DNA from: Photobacterium sp. Ph5
GTDB taxonomy: Bacteria; Pseudomonadota; Gammaproteobacteria; Enterobacterales; Vibrionaceae
Direction: 5' to 3'
NCBI RefSeq assembly: GCF_022129445.1
Contig: NZ_JADQAQ010000014.1
Location: 1 to 64,000, forward strand
Length of the DNA stretch: 64,000 nt
The notes beneath the pieces are model-generated. The model searched no databases and had not been told where the DNA came from. It saw only the letters and a program-made list of their open reading frames with translations. Made by a program: the position numbers and the translations under genes. Positions 1 to 9,666 of this stretch are shown in pieces (within the stretch, counting starts at the first letter, position 1; each line of letters opens with the position of its first letter).

Positions 1-80
1 TTAAAAGGCCTGACTCCGATTGAATATCGAAATCAGGCCTTACAAGCCGCTTAACCGAAATGTCCAACTTTATGGGGTCA
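1..80 (+). mobile_element. 3' end of an IS3-family insertion sequence (transposase C-terminus plus right inverted repeat)
   Basis: Frame 1 encodes a 17-residue tail reading LKGLTPIEYRNQALQAA, with a TAA stop at 52-54. The GLTPxEYR motif is typical of the C-terminus of IS3-family OrfB transposases. Positions 61-80 read TGTCCAACTTTATGGGGTCA; its reverse complement begins TGACCCC, as IS3-family terminal repeats often do, so the element probably ends at 80. The rest lies left of the window, so I cannot say whether the copy is intact. The end lies about 40 bp beyond the dnaJ stop codon. Confidence 0.75.
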
Positions 81-122
81 CTTCAATCACGTCGGCTTTT
101 AAAATTCAGTGTTTAACTACTT

Positions 123-1265
123 TTAGTTAGTTAAATCATCAAAAAACTTCTTCACACCTTTAAAGAAACCTTCTGATTTTGGTTTGTGCTTACTTGCAGC
201 TTTGCCACCAAACGTTTCTTCAAGTTCTTGAAGTAATTCTTTTTGGCGTGAGCTTAAGTTAACAGGCGTTTCCACCACTAACTTACAAATAAGATCGCCC
301 GTCATACCGCCACGGACAGAATCAACACCTTTTCCACGCATACGGAACATACGACCGGTTTGCATTTCAGCTGGTACTTTCAAGCTTACACGACCATCAA
401 GGGTTGGAACTTCAACTTCCCCACCTAATGCCGCCATTGTAAAGCTTACAGGTACTTCGCAATGTAGGTTATTGCCATCACGTTGGAAAATGTTGTGTTC
501 TTTTACATGTACTTGTACGTACAAGTCACCCGCTGGAGCGCCAAATTCACCCGCTTCCCCTTCGCCAGTAAGACGAATACGGTCGCCAGTATCAACACCT
601 GCAGGAATTTTAACTGATAACGTTTTGGTTTCTTCTACACGGCCTTCGCCATGACACTTATTACAAGGGTCTTTGATGATTTGACCACGGCCATGACAGT
701 GTGGACAAGTTTGCTGAACCGCAAAGAAACCCTGACGCATTTGTACTTGACCAGCACCGTGACAAGTACCACATGTTGTTGCTGATGAACCTTTCTTCGC
801 ACCAGAACCATCACAAGTGTCACAACCTACTAAGGTAGGTACACGGATTTCTTTTGAACAACCGCGAACAGCTTCTTCTAACGTCAGTTCCATGTTGTAA
901 CGAAGATCTGAACCACGCTGTGCGCGTTGTTGACGACGACCACCGCCACCACCAAAGATATCGCCAAACACATCACCAAAGATGTCGCTAAAGTCTGCAC
1001 CGCCGCCGAAGCCGCCGCCACCGCCGCCCATTCCACCTTGTTCAAAGGCTGCATGGCCGTACTGATCGTAAGCTGCGCGTTTTTGGCCATCAGTTAGAAT
1101 TTCGTAAGCATATTTTACTTCTTTGAATTTCTCTGCTGACTCTTCGTCACCCTGGTTACGGTCGGGGTGGAACTTCATTGCTAAGCGCTTATAAGCCTTT
1201 TTAATGTCACGCTCACTTGCGTCACGGGCTACGCCTAGCACTTCATATAAATCACGTTTAGACAT
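123..1265 (-). CDS. dnaJ: Chaperone protein DnaJ (Hsp40)
   Basis: 380-residue cytoplasmic co-chaperone that delivers unfolded clients to DnaK and stimulates its ATPase. The J domain is N-terminal with HPD at residues 33-35. A Gly/Phe-rich linker follows at about 75-115. The zinc domain carries four CxxCxGxG repeats ([32 protein letters not shown]). The C-terminal client-binding domains complete a normal family length. It lies 101 bp downstream of dnaK on the same strand, and the heat-shock promoter before dnaK probably serves both. An IS3 end sits just past its stop and may have replaced the native terminator, since I see none there. Confidence 0.98.
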   Translation of the reverse strand: MSKRDLYEVLGVARDASERDIKKAYKRLAMKFHPDRNQGDEESAEKFKEVKYAYEILTDGQKRAAYDQYGHAAFEQGGMGGGGGGFGGGADFSDIFGDVFGDIFGGGGGRRQQRAQRGSDLRYNMELTLEEAVRGCSKEIRVPTLVGCDTCDGSGAKKGSSATTCGTCHGAGQVQMRQGFFAVQQTCPHCHGRGQIIKDPCNKCHGEGRVEETKTLSVKIPAGVDTGDRIRLTGEGEAGEFGAPAGDLYVQVHVKEHNIFQRDGNNLHCEVPVSFTMAALGGEVEVPTLDGRVSLKVPAEMQTGRMFRMRGKGVDSVRGGMTGDLICKLVVETPVNLSSRQKELLQELEETFGGKAASKHKPKSEGFFKGVKKFFDDLTN

Positions 1266-1293
1266 AACTTGATTGTCACCTGGCTAGATATAG

Positions 1294-1327
1294 TTACGGG
1301 CGCTAGAGTAACCTCAAACGCCCGTAA
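1294..1327 (-). other. Hairpin in the dnaK-dnaJ intercistronic RNA
   Basis: A perfect 9-bp inverted repeat (TTACGGGCG at 1294-1302, CGCCCGTAA at 1319-1327) encloses a 16-nt loop in the gap between dnaK and dnaJ. No T-run follows on the minus strand, so it is not a standard terminator. It could set mRNA stability or partial attenuation and lower DnaJ output relative to DnaK; that role is inference. Confidence 0.5.
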
Positions 1328-1366
1328 TTTAAATAAGATGTTAATTAATAGATATTAATAACGTTC

Positions 1367-3280
1367 TTATTTGTTGTCTTTAACTTCTTCAAACTCAGCA
1401 TCAACAACGTCGTCGTCTTGCTTAGCTTGTTGCTCACCAGCGCCATCAGCTTGTTGTGCTTGTGCTTTCTGTTGAGCGATTTCCATTAGCTTTTGAGAAG
1501 CAGCAACTACAGCTTGAACTTTCGCATCAATTGCTTCTTTATCTTCGCCTTTACGTGCTTCTTCTAGTTCAGCAACTGCAGCTTCGATTTTTGCTTTCTC
1601 ATCAGCAGGAAGTGCGTCACCCGCTTCTTCGATTTGCTTACGAGTACCGTGAATTAGCTGGTCAGCTTGGTTACGAGCAGTTACTAACTCTTCAAACTTT
1701 TTGTCGTTTTCTTTGTTAGCTTCAGCTTCTTGAACCATTTTCTCGATATCAGCATCGCTTAAACCACCAGACGCTTGGATAGTGATCTTCTGCTCTTTAC
1801 CCGTAGTCTTATCTTTTGCAGATACGTTTAGGATACCATCAGCATCAAGGTCGAATGTTACTTCGATTTGTGGCATACCACGAGGTGCAGGCTGAATGCC
1901 TTCTAGGTTGAATTGACCTAGAGACTTGTTGAAGCTTGCTTGCTTACGCTCACCTTGGATTACGTGGATAGTTACCGCGCTTTGGTTATCTTCAGCAGTA
2001 GAGAACACTTGGTTCGCTTTTGTTGGGATAGTTGTGTTCTTCTCGATAAGCTTAGTCATCACGCCACCCATGGTTTCAATACCAAGAGATAGTGGAGTAA
2101 CGTCTAGAAGGAGAACGTCTTTAACATCACCTGCAAGTACACCACCTTGAACAGCAGCACCTACAGCAACCGCTTCATCAGGGTTAACGTCTTTACGTGG
2201 CTCTTTACCAAAGAATTCAGTTACTTTAGCTTGAACCATAGGCATACGAGTTTGACCACCAACTAGGATAACATCAGTGATGTCACCAACAGTTAGGTCA
2301 GCATCAGCTAGCGCAACTTTTAGTGGGTCTAGAGAGCGTTGAACTAGGTCTTCAACTAGAGATTCTAGTTTTGCACGAGTCACTTTGATGTTCATGTGCT
2401 TAGGACCAGTTGCATCAGCTGTGATGTAAGGTAGGTTTACATCAGTCTGTTGTGCAGATGATAGTTCAATTTTCGCTTTTTCTGCTGCTTCTTTTAGACG
2501 CTGCATTGCAAGAGGATCGTTCTTAAGATCGATGCCTTGCTCTTTCTTGAATTCTTCTACTAAGTAGTTGATTAGACGAGTATCGAAGTCTTCACCACCT
2601 AGGTGCGTGTCACCGTTAGTTGCTAGAACTTCAAATGTTTTCTCACCTTCAACTTCATCGATCTCAATGATTGAAATATCAAAAGTACCACCACCAAGGT
2701 CGTAAACAGCGATAGTGCGATCACCACCTTGCTTGTCTAAGCCGTAAGCTAACGCTGCAGCTGTTGGTTCGTTAATGATACGTTTAACATCTAGACCTGC
2801 GATACGACCAGCATCTTTTGTTGCTTGACGTTGTGCATCGTTGAAGTAAGCAGGAACTGTGATTACTGCGCCAGTAACTGGTTCGCCAAGGTAATCTTCA
2901 GCTGTTTTCTTCATTTTCTTAAGAATTTCAGCAGATACTTGAGGAGCAGCCATTTTTTGGCCTTTTGCTTCTACCCATGCATCACCGTTGTCAGCCTTAA
3001 CAATTTTGTAAGGCATGATTTCGATATCACGCTGAACTTCTTCGTCTTCAAAACGACGACCGATTAGACGCTTGATTGCGAATAATGTGTTTTCAGGGTT
3101 TGTTACTGCCTGACGTTTTGCTGGTTGACCAACTAGCGTTTCACCATCTTGAGTGTAGGCAACAACTGATGCTGTTGTACGCTCGCCTTCTGCGTTTTCG
3201 ATTACACGTGGTTTGTCGCCGTCAAGTACTGCTACACAAGAGTTTGTAGTACCTAAGTCAATACCAATGATTTTACCCAT
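1367..3280 (-). CDS. dnaK: Chaperone protein DnaK (Hsp70)
   Basis: 637-residue ATP-dependent chaperone of the cytoplasm that works with DnaJ and GrpE. The N-terminus has the Hsp70 phosphate-binding motif [14 protein letters not shown]. The second signature [15 protein letters not shown] lies near residue 190, and the third, [14 protein letters not shown], near 337. A substrate-binding beta domain and a helical lid follow. The tail is Gln/Ala-rich and ends EEVKDNK, close to the EEVKD end of E. coli DnaK. Length is normal. A sigma-32-type promoter lies 110-140 bp upstream at 3390-3418, and a terminator just beyond it separates dnaK from grpE, so dnaKJ is its own heat-shock unit. Confidence 0.99.
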   Translation of the reverse strand: MGKIIGIDLGTTNSCVAVLDGDKPRVIENAEGERTTASVVAYTQDGETLVGQPAKRQAVTNPENTLFAIKRLIGRRFEDEEVQRDIEIMPYKIVKADNGDAWVEAKGQKMAAPQVSAEILKKMKKTAEDYLGEPVTGAVITVPAYFNDAQRQATKDAGRIAGLDVKRIINEPTAAALAYGLDKQGGDRTIAVYDLGGGTFDISIIEIDEVEGEKTFEVLATNGDTHLGGEDFDTRLINYLVEEFKKEQGIDLKNDPLAMQRLKEAAEKAKIELSSAQQTDVNLPYITADATGPKHMNIKVTRAKLESLVEDLVQRSLDPLKVALADADLTVGDITDVILVGGQTRMPMVQAKVTEFFGKEPRKDVNPDEAVAVGAAVQGGVLAGDVKDVLLLDVTPLSLGIETMGGVMTKLIEKNTTIPTKANQVFSTAEDNQSAVTIHVIQGERKQASFNKSLGQFNLEGIQPAPRGMPQIEVTFDLDADGILNVSAKDKTTGKEQKITIQASGGLSDADIEKMVQEAEANKENDKKFEELVTARNQADQLIHGTRKQIEEAGDALPADEKAKIEAAVAELEEARKGEDKEAIDAKVQAVVAASQKLMEIAQQKAQAQQADGAGEQQAKQDDDVVDAEFEEVKDNK

Positions 3281-3389
3281 CAGACTATCTCCGAAATTCG
3301 TTATATTTACTTGCTACACCTAGAACGCATTCTAAAGTTAGCGGTTCGGGCTTTACCCGTGACAAATATGTTTAATGTCTTATGACTAC

Positions 3390-3418
3390 TAAATAAGGCC
3401 GCCAGAATGCTTTTCAAG
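3390..3418 (-). promoter_or_regulatory. Sigma-32 heat-shock promoter of dnaKJ
   Basis: On the minus strand CTTGAA (3413-3418) is followed after exactly 14 bp by CCTTATTTA (3390-3398). The sigma-32 consensus is CTTGAA, 13-14 bp, CCCCATnTA. Only the middle of the -10 box deviates. The site lies between the grpE terminator and dnaK, where a heat-shock promoter is expected. Confidence 0.75.
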
Positions 3419-3446
3419 GGCAAAACAAAAATATTTTCAAAAAAAA

Positions 3447-3475
3447 TAAAAAAACCCACCGAAGTGGGCTTTTAT
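3447..3475 (-). terminator. Rho-independent terminator of grpE
   Basis: CCCAC (3455-3459) and GTGGG (3464-3468) form a short GC stem, extended by A/T pairs on both sides. The minus-strand transcript ends in a long U-run. It lies just past the grpE stop. Confidence 0.8.
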
Positions 3476-3495
3476 ACGCTAACTGATAACAGTTA

Positions 3496-4128
3496 TTACG
3501 CTTGAGTATTTACGTTACCTGCCGCAGCTTTAGATACCATCACCATTGCAGGACGGATCACACGGCCATTTAGCTCATAACCTTTTTGCATCACCATCAT
3601 TACAGTGTTTGGTGCAAAATCAGTGCTTTCTTGAATTGCCATCGCTTGGTGGAATTCAGGGTTAAACGCTTCACCTTGTGGGTTGATTTGCGTTAAACCA
3701 AATTTAGCAACGGTGTCTGTCATTGTTTTTAGCGTTAGCTCAACACCTTCCATCATCGCTTTTGATGATTCATCAGTCTTGTCTGCCATCTCAAGTGCAC
3801 GCTCAAGGTTATCAATAACAGGTAATAATTCTTCTGCAAATTTGTTTAATGCGTACTTACGTGCTTTATCAATTTCTTGCTCTGAACGACGACGAATATT
3901 TTCGCCTTCTGCGCGTGCACGTAATGCTGCATCTTTCGCTTCATTAGCTTGTGCTTCACTTGACAGTAACGCCGCTTCTAGCTCTGCAATACGTGATTCG
4001 TATAGTTCTTGTTCTGATTCAACAAACTCACCCTCTACAGCTTCTACTTCAACAGCGTCAACTGCATCATTTAGCTGCTCATCCTGTACATTGTGGTTTT
4101 TGTTAGTCATGCGTTGGTTCTCCGCCAA
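3496..4128 (-). CDS. grpE: Nucleotide exchange factor GrpE
   Basis: 210-residue dimeric co-chaperone that releases ADP from DnaK and acts as a thermosensor. An acidic N-terminus (about 1-45) precedes a long charged helix, then the conserved GrpE core ([15 protein letters not shown] at about 110-125) and the C-terminal beta-wing with [12 protein letters not shown]. Length is usual for gamma-proteobacteria. It is read divergently from nadK. Its own sigma-32 promoter (4195-4223) and a terminator before dnaK make it a separate transcript from dnaKJ, although the genes are adjacent and co-oriented. Confidence 0.98.
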   Translation of the reverse strand: MAENQRMTNKNHNVQDEQLNDAVDAVEVEAVEGEFVESEQELYESRIAELEAALLSSEAQANEAKDAALRARAEGENIRRRSEQEIDKARKYALNKFAEELLPVIDNLERALEMADKTDESSKAMMEGVELTLKTMTDTVAKFGLTQINPQGEAFNPEFHQAMAIQESTDFAPNTVMMVMQKGYELNGRVIRPAMVMVSKAAAGNVNTQA

Positions 4129-4194
4129 GATAATTGGGTATGTATAATCAGCAGTGGCTATTCTACGCCACTACTTTTCAACAGTCTTGGGCAT

Positions 4195-4223
4195 ATTATG
4201 GGGATGAAGTTCAATGATTCAAC
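4195..4223 (-). promoter_or_regulatory. Sigma-32 heat-shock promoter of grpE
   Basis: On the minus strand GTTGAA (4218-4223) is followed after 14 bp by CCCCATAAT (4195-4203). This matches the sigma-32 -10 core CCCCAT exactly and differs from the -35 box at one base. The site lies about 70 bp upstream of the grpE start, in the gap shared with the divergent nadK. Confidence 0.8.
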
Positions 4224-4302
4224 CCAATATTGATAACAAACAGCGACAAGTTATTTTTTCTAAGGCTATACTGCCCTCACTATTAGATGTTGGAACAAAG
4301 AG

Positions 4303-5184
4303 ATGACGCGAATTTTTGACACCATTGCGTTAATAGGTAAACCACGCAACCCTGATGCATTACAGACTCACATGAGCCTATATCAATGGTTAGTGGCACA
4401 AGACTACACAGTGTTACTCGATCATCGTCTATCAGATGATCTTGAGATCCCTGAACAGTGTTTTTGTGATTTACTCACATTAGGTGAAAAAGCCGATCTA
4501 GCCATTGTTGTGGGTGGTGACGGCAATATGCTGGGTGCGGCACGTGTTCTTTCTCGTTTTGATATCTCAGTAATTGGGGTTAATCGTGGTAATCTTGGTT
4601 TTCTTACCGATCTTGATCCTGATGATTTTGAAGCACCTCTCACCCGAGTGCTTAACGGCGACTTTATAAAAGAAGATCGCTTTTTACTTGAAGCAGAAGT
4701 ACACCGTCATGGACAAGTAAAAAGCCGAAATGCTGCTTTAAATGAAGCCGTACTTCACCCTGATAAAATCGCTCATATGATCGAGTTTGAAGTCTATATT
4801 GATGATTGTTTTGCTTTCTCACAGCGTTCTGATGGGTTGATTATTGCAACACCAACAGGCTCGACTGCTTATTCACTGTCAGGCGGTGGTCCTATCTTAT
4901 CACCGAGTTTAAATGCAATAGCCCTGGTGCCAATGTTCCCACATACGCTTTCTTGCCGCCCCTTAGTGGTTGATGGTGATCGTTGTATTAAGCTTCTGGT
5001 TTCACCCAATAATGGAAGTACACTTGAAGTTAGCTGTGATGGGCAAGTCTCTTTACCTGTTAGCCCTGGTGATGAAATCCATATTTACCAAAGTAAAGAC
5101 AGACTACAACTGATCCACCCTAAAGATTACAGCTACTACAGCGTACTAAGAGGAAAGTTAGGCTGGTCAAGCCGTCTTTTCTGA
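4303..5184 (+). CDS. nadK: NAD kinase
   Basis: 293-residue cytoplasmic enzyme that phosphorylates NAD+ to NADP+ with ATP or polyphosphate. The GGDG phosphate-binding motif is at residues 71-74. The NExxxHP motif starts at N147 (NEAVLHP), and the glycine-rich loop [16 protein letters not shown] lies near 186-201. Length and motifs are those of E. coli NadK (formerly PpnK/YfjB). The start ATG follows a GAG-containing ribosome site and gives the family N-terminus. The order grpE, nadK, recN, bamE is standard in enteric and vibrio genomes. A terminator follows at 5221. Confidence 0.97.
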   Translation: MTRIFDTIALIGKPRNPDALQTHMSLYQWLVAQDYTVLLDHRLSDDLEIPEQCFCDLLTLGEKADLAIVVGGDGNMLGAARVLSRFDISVIGVNRGNLGFLTDLDPDDFEAPLTRVLNGDFIKEDRFLLEAEVHRHGQVKSRNAALNEAVLHPDKIAHMIEFEVYIDDCFAFSQRSDGLIIATPTGSTAYSLSGGGPILSPSLNAIALVPMFPHTLSCRPLVVDGDRCIKLLVSPNNGSTLEVSCDGQVSLPVSPGDEIHIYQSKDRLQLIHPKDYSYYSVLRGKLGWSSRLF

Positions 5185-5220
5185 GCCTCAATCATCTTCT
5201 ACTTGAATAAAAACTTTCAT

Positions 5221-5247
5221 AAAGCCAGTCTCGTACTGGCTTTATTT
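5221..5247 (+). terminator. Rho-independent terminator of nadK
   Basis: AAAGCCAGT (5221-5229) pairs with ACTGGCTTT (5235-5243) around a 5-nt loop and is followed by TATTTCT. It lies between nadK and the SOS-controlled recN. Confidence 0.75.
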
Positions 5248-5311
5248 CTATCTGCATATCATTAACTTAACCTAAATCAAATTTTTCAGCATATTTCCTC
5301 ACTCAACACTT

Positions 5312-5353
5312 TACTGGTCATAGATACAGTATATACTGTATGAAAAAACAGGT
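5312..5353 (+). promoter_or_regulatory. Two LexA (SOS) boxes upstream of recN
   Basis: Box 1, TACTGGTCATAGATACAGTA (5312-5331), and box 2, TACTGTATGAAAAAACAGGT (5334-5353), each contain CTG-N10-CAG, the LexA half-sites at correct spacing. The boxes lie 2 bp apart, 23-64 bp before the recN start. E. coli recN is also repressed through multiple LexA sites. The recN promoter is probably embedded in this stretch. Confidence 0.88.
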
Positions 5354-5375
5354 GTTGATTTAAACAGGTGAACAC

Positions 5376-7043
5376 ATGCTGGCACACATGACTATCTCTA
5401 ATTTTGCCATTGTTAAAACGCTTCAATTTGAACTTAAACCCGGTATGACCACCATTACAGGTGAAACGGGCGCAGGTAAATCCATCGCTATCGACGCACT
5501 TGGCTTATGCCTTGGAGATCGTGCAGAAGCGACTATGGTTCGCCCTAATGAAGATAAAGCAGAAATATCTGCCGCTTTTTTATTGGCTAATAACCAGGCC
5601 GCTCGACGTTGGCTAGAAGATAACGATTTAATGGATGGCGAAGAATGTATCTTACGTCGTGTGATCACCAAAGAAGGTCGCTCTCGCGGCTTTATTAATG
5701 GCAGCCCAGTTCCTGCTTCACAGCAAAAAGCATTGGGACAATTACTGATCAACATTCACGGACAACATGCTCATCAGCAGTTAATGCGTCCTGAATATCA
5801 GCAACACATGCTAGACCAATATGCAGGTCACCATTCGTTACTTGATAAAACCCGTGAAACTTATCAACGCTGGCGTCAGGCGCACAATGAATTAAAGCGC
5901 TTAACTCAAAGCCGTGAAGAAAACGAAGCACAAAAACAGCTATTACAATATCAAGTAAAAGAATTAGATGAACTCGCACTGGGTGAAGAAGAATTCAACG
6001 AGATTGAAGAAGAGCACAAACGCTTATCGAATAGTGGTGAATTAGCAGTTGCAAGCCAAACGGCATTATCAATGCTTTATGACAATGACGATGGTAACGC
6101 ATTACAACTGCTTCAAATGGCATCTCAACAAGTATGCAATTTAGGTGAATATGACAATAACCTGAATGTGATCCCGCAAATGCTTGAAGAAGCCATTATT
6201 CAAGTTCAAGAAGCAAGCCAAGAGCTACGCAGCTATCTTGATAACTTAGATATGGATCCACATCGCTTGATCTATTTAGAAGAGCGCTTAGCTAAAATCA
6301 TGTCGATGGCGCGTAAACACTACGTAATGCCAAATGAGTTATACCAAAAACATCAAGATCTACTTAAAGAGTTAGACAATCTTGATTGTAGTGATGAACG
6401 TTTAGAAGAAATGGCAGAAAACGTAGAAGCATTACGCCAAAAGTGCCTTCTTGCCGCAGAAAAGCTAAGCAAAAGTCGCCAACGTTATGCTAAAGAGCTA
6501 GATCAAAAGATCTCTGAAAGTATGCATACGCTTAGCATGGAGCACGGTGAGTTCTCGATTAATATCGCCAGCGATCCTGAACGTATGCTAAGCCCTATTG
6601 GTTATGACAGTATTAGCTTTTTAGTTTCAACCAACCCAGGTCAGCCTTTACAAGCACTAGGTAAAGTCGCATCGGGTGGTGAGCTTTCACGCATCTCACT
6701 CGCAATTCAAGTGATCACAGCACAAAAAGTAGAAACACCAAGTTTGATTTTCGATGAAGTCGATGTGGGTATCAGTGGACCAACTGCCGCAATTGTCGGA
6801 AAAATGCTAAGAACCTTAGGTGAATCAACCCAAGTAATGTGTGTCACGCACTTACCGCAAGTCGCAGGTTGTGGACATCAACAAATGTTTGTGGCGAAAA
6901 AAACATCGGAAGGACAAACAGAAACCAATATGCGCCCACTAACAGAAGATGACCGTATTGCAGAACTAGCGCGCCTACTTGGTGGCAGCGAAATTACTGA
7001 ACGAACATTAGCTAATGCAAAAGAGTTACTCATTGCAGCCTGA
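5376..7043 (+). CDS. recN: DNA repair protein RecN (SMC-like ATPase)
   Basis: 555-residue SMC-family protein that supports recombinational repair of double-strand breaks. The N-terminus [13 protein letters not shown] is that of the family. Walker A (GETGAGKS) is at 29-36. A long coiled-coil region spans about 155-380. The C-terminal half-ATPase carries the signature [13 protein letters not shown] and Walker [13 protein letters not shown]. Length equals E. coli RecN within a few residues. Expression is very probably SOS-controlled, because two LexA boxes precede the gene. Only a 170-bp gap separates it from bamE. Confidence 0.98.
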   Translation: MLAHMTISNFAIVKTLQFELKPGMTTITGETGAGKSIAIDALGLCLGDRAEATMVRPNEDKAEISAAFLLANNQAARRWLEDNDLMDGEECILRRVITKEGRSRGFINGSPVPASQQKALGQLLINIHGQHAHQQLMRPEYQQHMLDQYAGHHSLLDKTRETYQRWRQAHNELKRLTQSREENEAQKQLLQYQVKELDELALGEEEFNEIEEEHKRLSNSGELAVASQTALSMLYDNDDGNALQLLQMASQQVCNLGEYDNNLNVIPQMLEEAIIQVQEASQELRSYLDNLDMDPHRLIYLEERLAKIMSMARKHYVMPNELYQKHQDLLKELDNLDCSDERLEEMAENVEALRQKCLLAAEKLSKSRQRYAKELDQKISESMHTLSMEHGEFSINIASDPERMLSPIGYDSISFLVSTNPGQPLQALGKVASGGELSRISLAIQVITAQKVETPSLIFDEVDVGISGPTAAIVGKMLRTLGESTQVMCVTHLPQVAGCGHQQMFVAKKTSEGQTETNMRPLTEDDRIAELARLLGGSEITERTLANAKELLIAA

Positions 7044-7213
7044 TTAAGTTTCGCTTATTTAACGGTTATGAAATAAACTAAGACACAGATGCAACTATTA
7101 CGCGAAGTAATAGTCGAATATCAAAATTATTTACTTTTTTTCTTTACCGCTTTTTACTTCTGCATAGACCTTGTTTATCATCGCAGCAGTTAAAGCTAAA
7201 AAGCCAGGATGCT

Positions 7214-7570
7214 ATGACTTGGAAAAACATTGCAGCCCTAACCCTAGCGTTAGGCTTACTTAGTGGCTGTTCAATCGCTGAACGTTTGGTCTATCGCATT
7301 GATATAGACCAAGGCAACTACGTAGAACAAAAAAGCGTTGATATGCTTCGTGTCGGTATGACAAAAGCACAAGTTCAATATGTTCTGGGCACACCTATGT
7401 TGGTAGACCCAAGTTACCCAGACAGATGGAACTATATCTTCTATGAAAAGAACGGCCATGATAAGCCGATCCAGAAGAATCTAATCTTAACTTTCAACCC
7501 ACAAGCCCAGCTTGTTAGTATGAAAGGGGATTTCAAACAAGGTGCTCAATTCATGGATTCCATGAATTAA
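7214..7570 (+). CDS. bamE: Outer membrane protein assembly factor BamE (SmpA lipoprotein)
   Basis: 118-residue lipoprotein of the BAM complex, which inserts beta-barrel proteins into the outer membrane. The signal peptide ends in the lipobox LLSGC with lipidated Cys19. The SmpA/OmlA fold follows, with the conserved stretch VDMLRVGMTKAQVQYVLGTPML and a later PDRWNYIFY. The length is that of E. coli BamE. It lies downstream of recN, as in E. coli, and meets rnfH tail to tail at a shared terminator. Confidence 0.95.
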   Translation: MTWKNIAALTLALGLLSGCSIAERLVYRIDIDQGNYVEQKSVDMLRVGMTKAQVQYVLGTPMLVDPSYPDRWNYIFYEKNGHDKPIQKNLILTFNPQAQLVSMKGDFKQGAQFMDSMN

Positions 7571-7591
7571 TAGCCTTTGTAAACACATAAC

Positions 7592-7619
7592 AAAAAAGCT
7601 CGCATCAGCGAGCTTTTTT
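7592..7619. terminator. Bidirectional terminator between bamE and rnfH
   Basis: AAAAAAGCTCGC (7592-7603), loop ATCA, GCGAGCTTTTTT (7608-7619): a perfect stem with A-run before and T-run after, so it can serve both convergent genes. Confidence 0.9.
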
Positions 7620-7646
7620 ATATCTAGTGATTAGCACTTCAGTAGC

Positions 7647-7961
7647 TTATTTATTTTTCTCAGCATCTAATTTAGCCTGCTCTGCGCGCTTACGACGGAT
7701 CTCTCGAGGATCAGCAACTAATGGGCGATAAATTTCAATTCTATCCCCTTCTCTTGCCGTGCCATCTAGCTTCACATTTCGGCTATAGATACCAACCTTA
7801 TTCTTCTTTAAATCAATATCAGGATACATGGCTAAAATGCCAGATTGTTCGATTATTTCTTGAATGGGCGCATCAGCAACAACTGCTAATTTTAATACGC
7901 GCTGCATATTGGGTAATGCGTAAACAACCTCAACATGGATTAATGGTTGATCAGAATGCAT
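7647..7961 (-). CDS. rnfH: RnfH/RatB family ubiquitin-like protein
   Basis: 104-residue member of the UPF0125 (RnfH) family, small beta-grasp proteins of unclear function that accompany ratA (called ratB in E. coli). Family features visible are the N-terminal IHVEVVYALP, the central SGILAMYPDIDLKKNKVGIYSR, and the near-terminal RIEIYRPLVADPREIRRKRAE. The start codon overlaps the 3' end of ratA by 11 bp, so the two genes are translationally coupled in one leftward operon. Biochemical role unknown; the family assignment is firm. Confidence 0.9.
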   Translation of the reverse strand: MHSDQPLIHVEVVYALPNMQRVLKLAVVADAPIQEIIEQSGILAMYPDIDLKKNKVGIYSRNVKLDGTAREGDRIEIYRPLVADPREIRRKRAEQAKLDAEKNK

Positions 7962-8385
7962 AAACTTCTTTTGCTCGTTGAGTAAACGCCTGCACCATAC
8001 TACCGGTCAGGTCGCGGAAAACTTTACCAAAAGCTGCATCAATCAAACTACTGGTAAATTCAAATTCAAGATTAAGTTCAATTTTACATGCCGTAGAATC
8101 TAATTCTGTGAACGTCCATCCACCGACAAGTTTACGAAAAGGGCCATCAACTAACTGCATGTTAATTTGATTAAAATCGACCAATTTATTATGCGTTACA
8201 AATGTTTTTCGAATACCCGCCTTCGCAACATCAACCGATGCCATCATATGACTTGCCGAACTTTCAATAACTTTACTGCCAGCACATCCTGGTAAAAAAG
8301 CTGGATAAGACTCTACATCATTTACAAGTTCAAACATTTGCTGGGCACTAAACGGAACCAGTGCAGAGCGACTAATCTGCGGCAT
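7951..8385 (-). CDS. ratA: RatA (COQ10/START-like) ribosome association toxin family protein
   Basis: 144-residue START-domain protein. E. coli RatA binds 50S subunits and blocks 70S formation, while mitochondrial homologues (COQ10) bind ubiquinone. I chose the ATG at 8385 because AAGGAG lies 6 bases before it and translation then begins MPQISRSALVPFSAQQM, like E. coli RatA. An in-frame ATG at 8430 would add 15 residues. Family blocks are visible: VNDVESYPAFLPGC, VDVAKAGIRKTF, and the C-terminal FRDLTGSMVQAFTQRAKEVY. It is read divergently from smpB and overlaps rnfH. Whether it is toxic here, or handles quinone, cannot be told from sequence. Confidence 0.93.
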   Translation of the reverse strand: MPQISRSALVPFSAQQMFELVNDVESYPAFLPGCAGSKVIESSASHMMASVDVAKAGIRKTFVTHNKLVDFNQINMQLVDGPFRKLVGGWTFTELDSTACKIELNLEFEFTSSLIDAAFGKVFRDLTGSMVQAFTQRAKEVYAF

Positions 8386-8593
8386 AGTTTCTCCTTCATC
8401 GAACAGACAGCTCTTTAGGCTCAAAGCCATTGCGCTTAAAGAGACAACACTATAATACCATTAGTCCGCAATCTGCCAAAATAGCTATTGTTACAACCTT
8501 TAAATATGCTAACTTCAATAGCTTATTCGACCAGAAAAATCACCTATATTAGATTTTGTTCTGGGACAGCAACAATGACTCAATGAGGTCAAC

Positions 8594-9070
8594 ATGGCTA
8601 AAAAACCAAAGCAAAGTAGCAATACTATTGCTAAAAATAAAAGCGCTCGATTTGAATTTGCCATCGGTGATGAATACGAAGCAGGTATGGTTCTACAAGG
8701 ATGGGAAGTAAAAGCTATCCGTGACGGTAAAGTAAACATGACCGAAAGTTATGTTTTCTTACGTAATGGTGAAGCCTTTATTTCAGGTCTAACCATTTCC
8801 CCATTAAATGCGGCGTCTACCCACGTGGTTGCCGATCCAACACGCGTACGTAAGCTATTGCTTAACCGCCGCGAACTTCGAAAGTTAGCGGATTCGGTGA
8901 ACCGTGAAGGCGATACTATCGTTGCACTAAACATGTACTGGAGCACCTCTTTTGTAAAGATCAAAATTGGTACTGCTCGTGGTAAGAAATTGCATGATAA
9001 ACGTGCTGATAGTAAAGCAAAAGATTGGCAGCGCGATAAAGCAAGAATCTTGAAAGGTAATAACCGTTAA
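8594..9070 (+). CDS. smpB: SsrA-binding protein SmpB
   Basis: 158-residue partner of tmRNA that carries it to stalled ribosomes for trans-translation. The family OB-fold is clear: [26 protein letters not shown], the [15 protein letters not shown] stretch, and the basic C-terminal tail (about residues 130-158) rich in KxKR and DWQRDKARI, which enters the decoding centre. Length is close to that of E. coli SmpB. Its RNA partner ssrA begins 112 bp downstream on the same strand, the usual arrangement. Confidence 0.98.
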   Translation: MAKKPKQSSNTIAKNKSARFEFAIGDEYEAGMVLQGWEVKAIRDGKVNMTESYVFLRNGEAFISGLTISPLNAASTHVVADPTRVRKLLLNRRELRKLADSVNREGDTIVALNMYWSTSFVKIKIGTARGKKLHDKRADSKAKDWQRDKARILKGNNR

Positions 9071-9143
9071 ACCACTTAATGCAACACGGTGTTAGCATTT
9101 GAATAGTAATCAATCACTTGGTAATTGAATTACAATATACCTG

Positions 9144-9171
9144 TTGACCTAGTTAAATATTCTGCTAACAT
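9144..9171 (+). promoter_or_regulatory. Sigma-70 promoter of ssrA
   Basis: TTGACC (9144-9149), a 16-bp spacer, and TAACAT (9166-9171) lie 11 bases before the first base of the tmRNA. The downstream distance suits a processed precursor. The -10 match is moderate. Confidence 0.55.
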
Positions 9172-9182
9172 CGAACGCATCT

Positions 9183-9552
9183 GGGGCTGATTCAGGATTC
9201 GACAGGATCACGAAGGCTTGTGGAGCATGTCGAGGTGCGGTTTGCCTCGTTAAACAGCCGCAAAAAAATAGTCGCAAACGACGAAAACTACGCACTAGCA
9301 GCTTAATACCCTGCTGAGAGCGCTCCTGCCCTAGCTTCCGCTTGTAAGACGGGGAATAACAGGGGTTCAAACCCAAACAAGATAGCGAGGGATTCTTTGA
9401 CTAGAGAGATGAACCGCGAAATAGAACTCTGGTATGTATTTGCATAGCGTGTCAATTCGCAGTGTCGATACGAGAATAAAGATTGACTAAACATGTAGCG
9501 CCATCTGTTAGACTGATTTTGGACGCGGGTTCAAATCCCGCCAGCTCCACCA
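9183..9552 (+). ncRNA. ssrA: Transfer-messenger RNA (tmRNA, SsrA)
   Basis: The 370-nt gene begins GGGGCTGATTCAGGATTCGA and ends with a tRNA-like T arm and acceptor, GGTTCAAATCCCGCCAGCTC CACCA in the final 25 bases. The first and last stretches pair as an acceptor stem. The tag reading frame starts at GCA 9274 and encodes ANDENYALAA, stopping at TAA 9304-9306, identical to the E. coli tag. The RNA rescues stalled ribosomes with SmpB, encoded just upstream. The 3' end is a classic attachment site for tyrosine recombinases, and an integrase remnant follows here. Confidence 0.98.
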
Positions 9553-9587
9553 AATTCGTATACGAAGACGTCCAAGGACGTCCAGAG

Positions 9588-9621
9588 AGCCCACTAAGAC
9601 ATTGTTTTAGTGGGCTTTCTT
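9588..9621 (+). terminator. Terminator downstream of ssrA
   Basis: AGCCCACTAA (9588-9597) pairs perfectly with TTAGTGGGCT (9607-9616) and is followed by TTCTTGT. It lies 36 bp past the tmRNA CCA end, so it probably ends the tmRNA precursor even though the DNA here may derive from the integrated element. Confidence 0.75.
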
Positions 9622-9666
9622 GTATCTACAGGGTTCTAATACGTCCAGTAGCACCTTTGATTTATA

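Noticed and set aside
3683-4147. A 154-residue plus-strand frame opposite grpE
   Set aside because: It is fully antisense to grpE, Ser-rich, without a ribosome site or recognisable domain.
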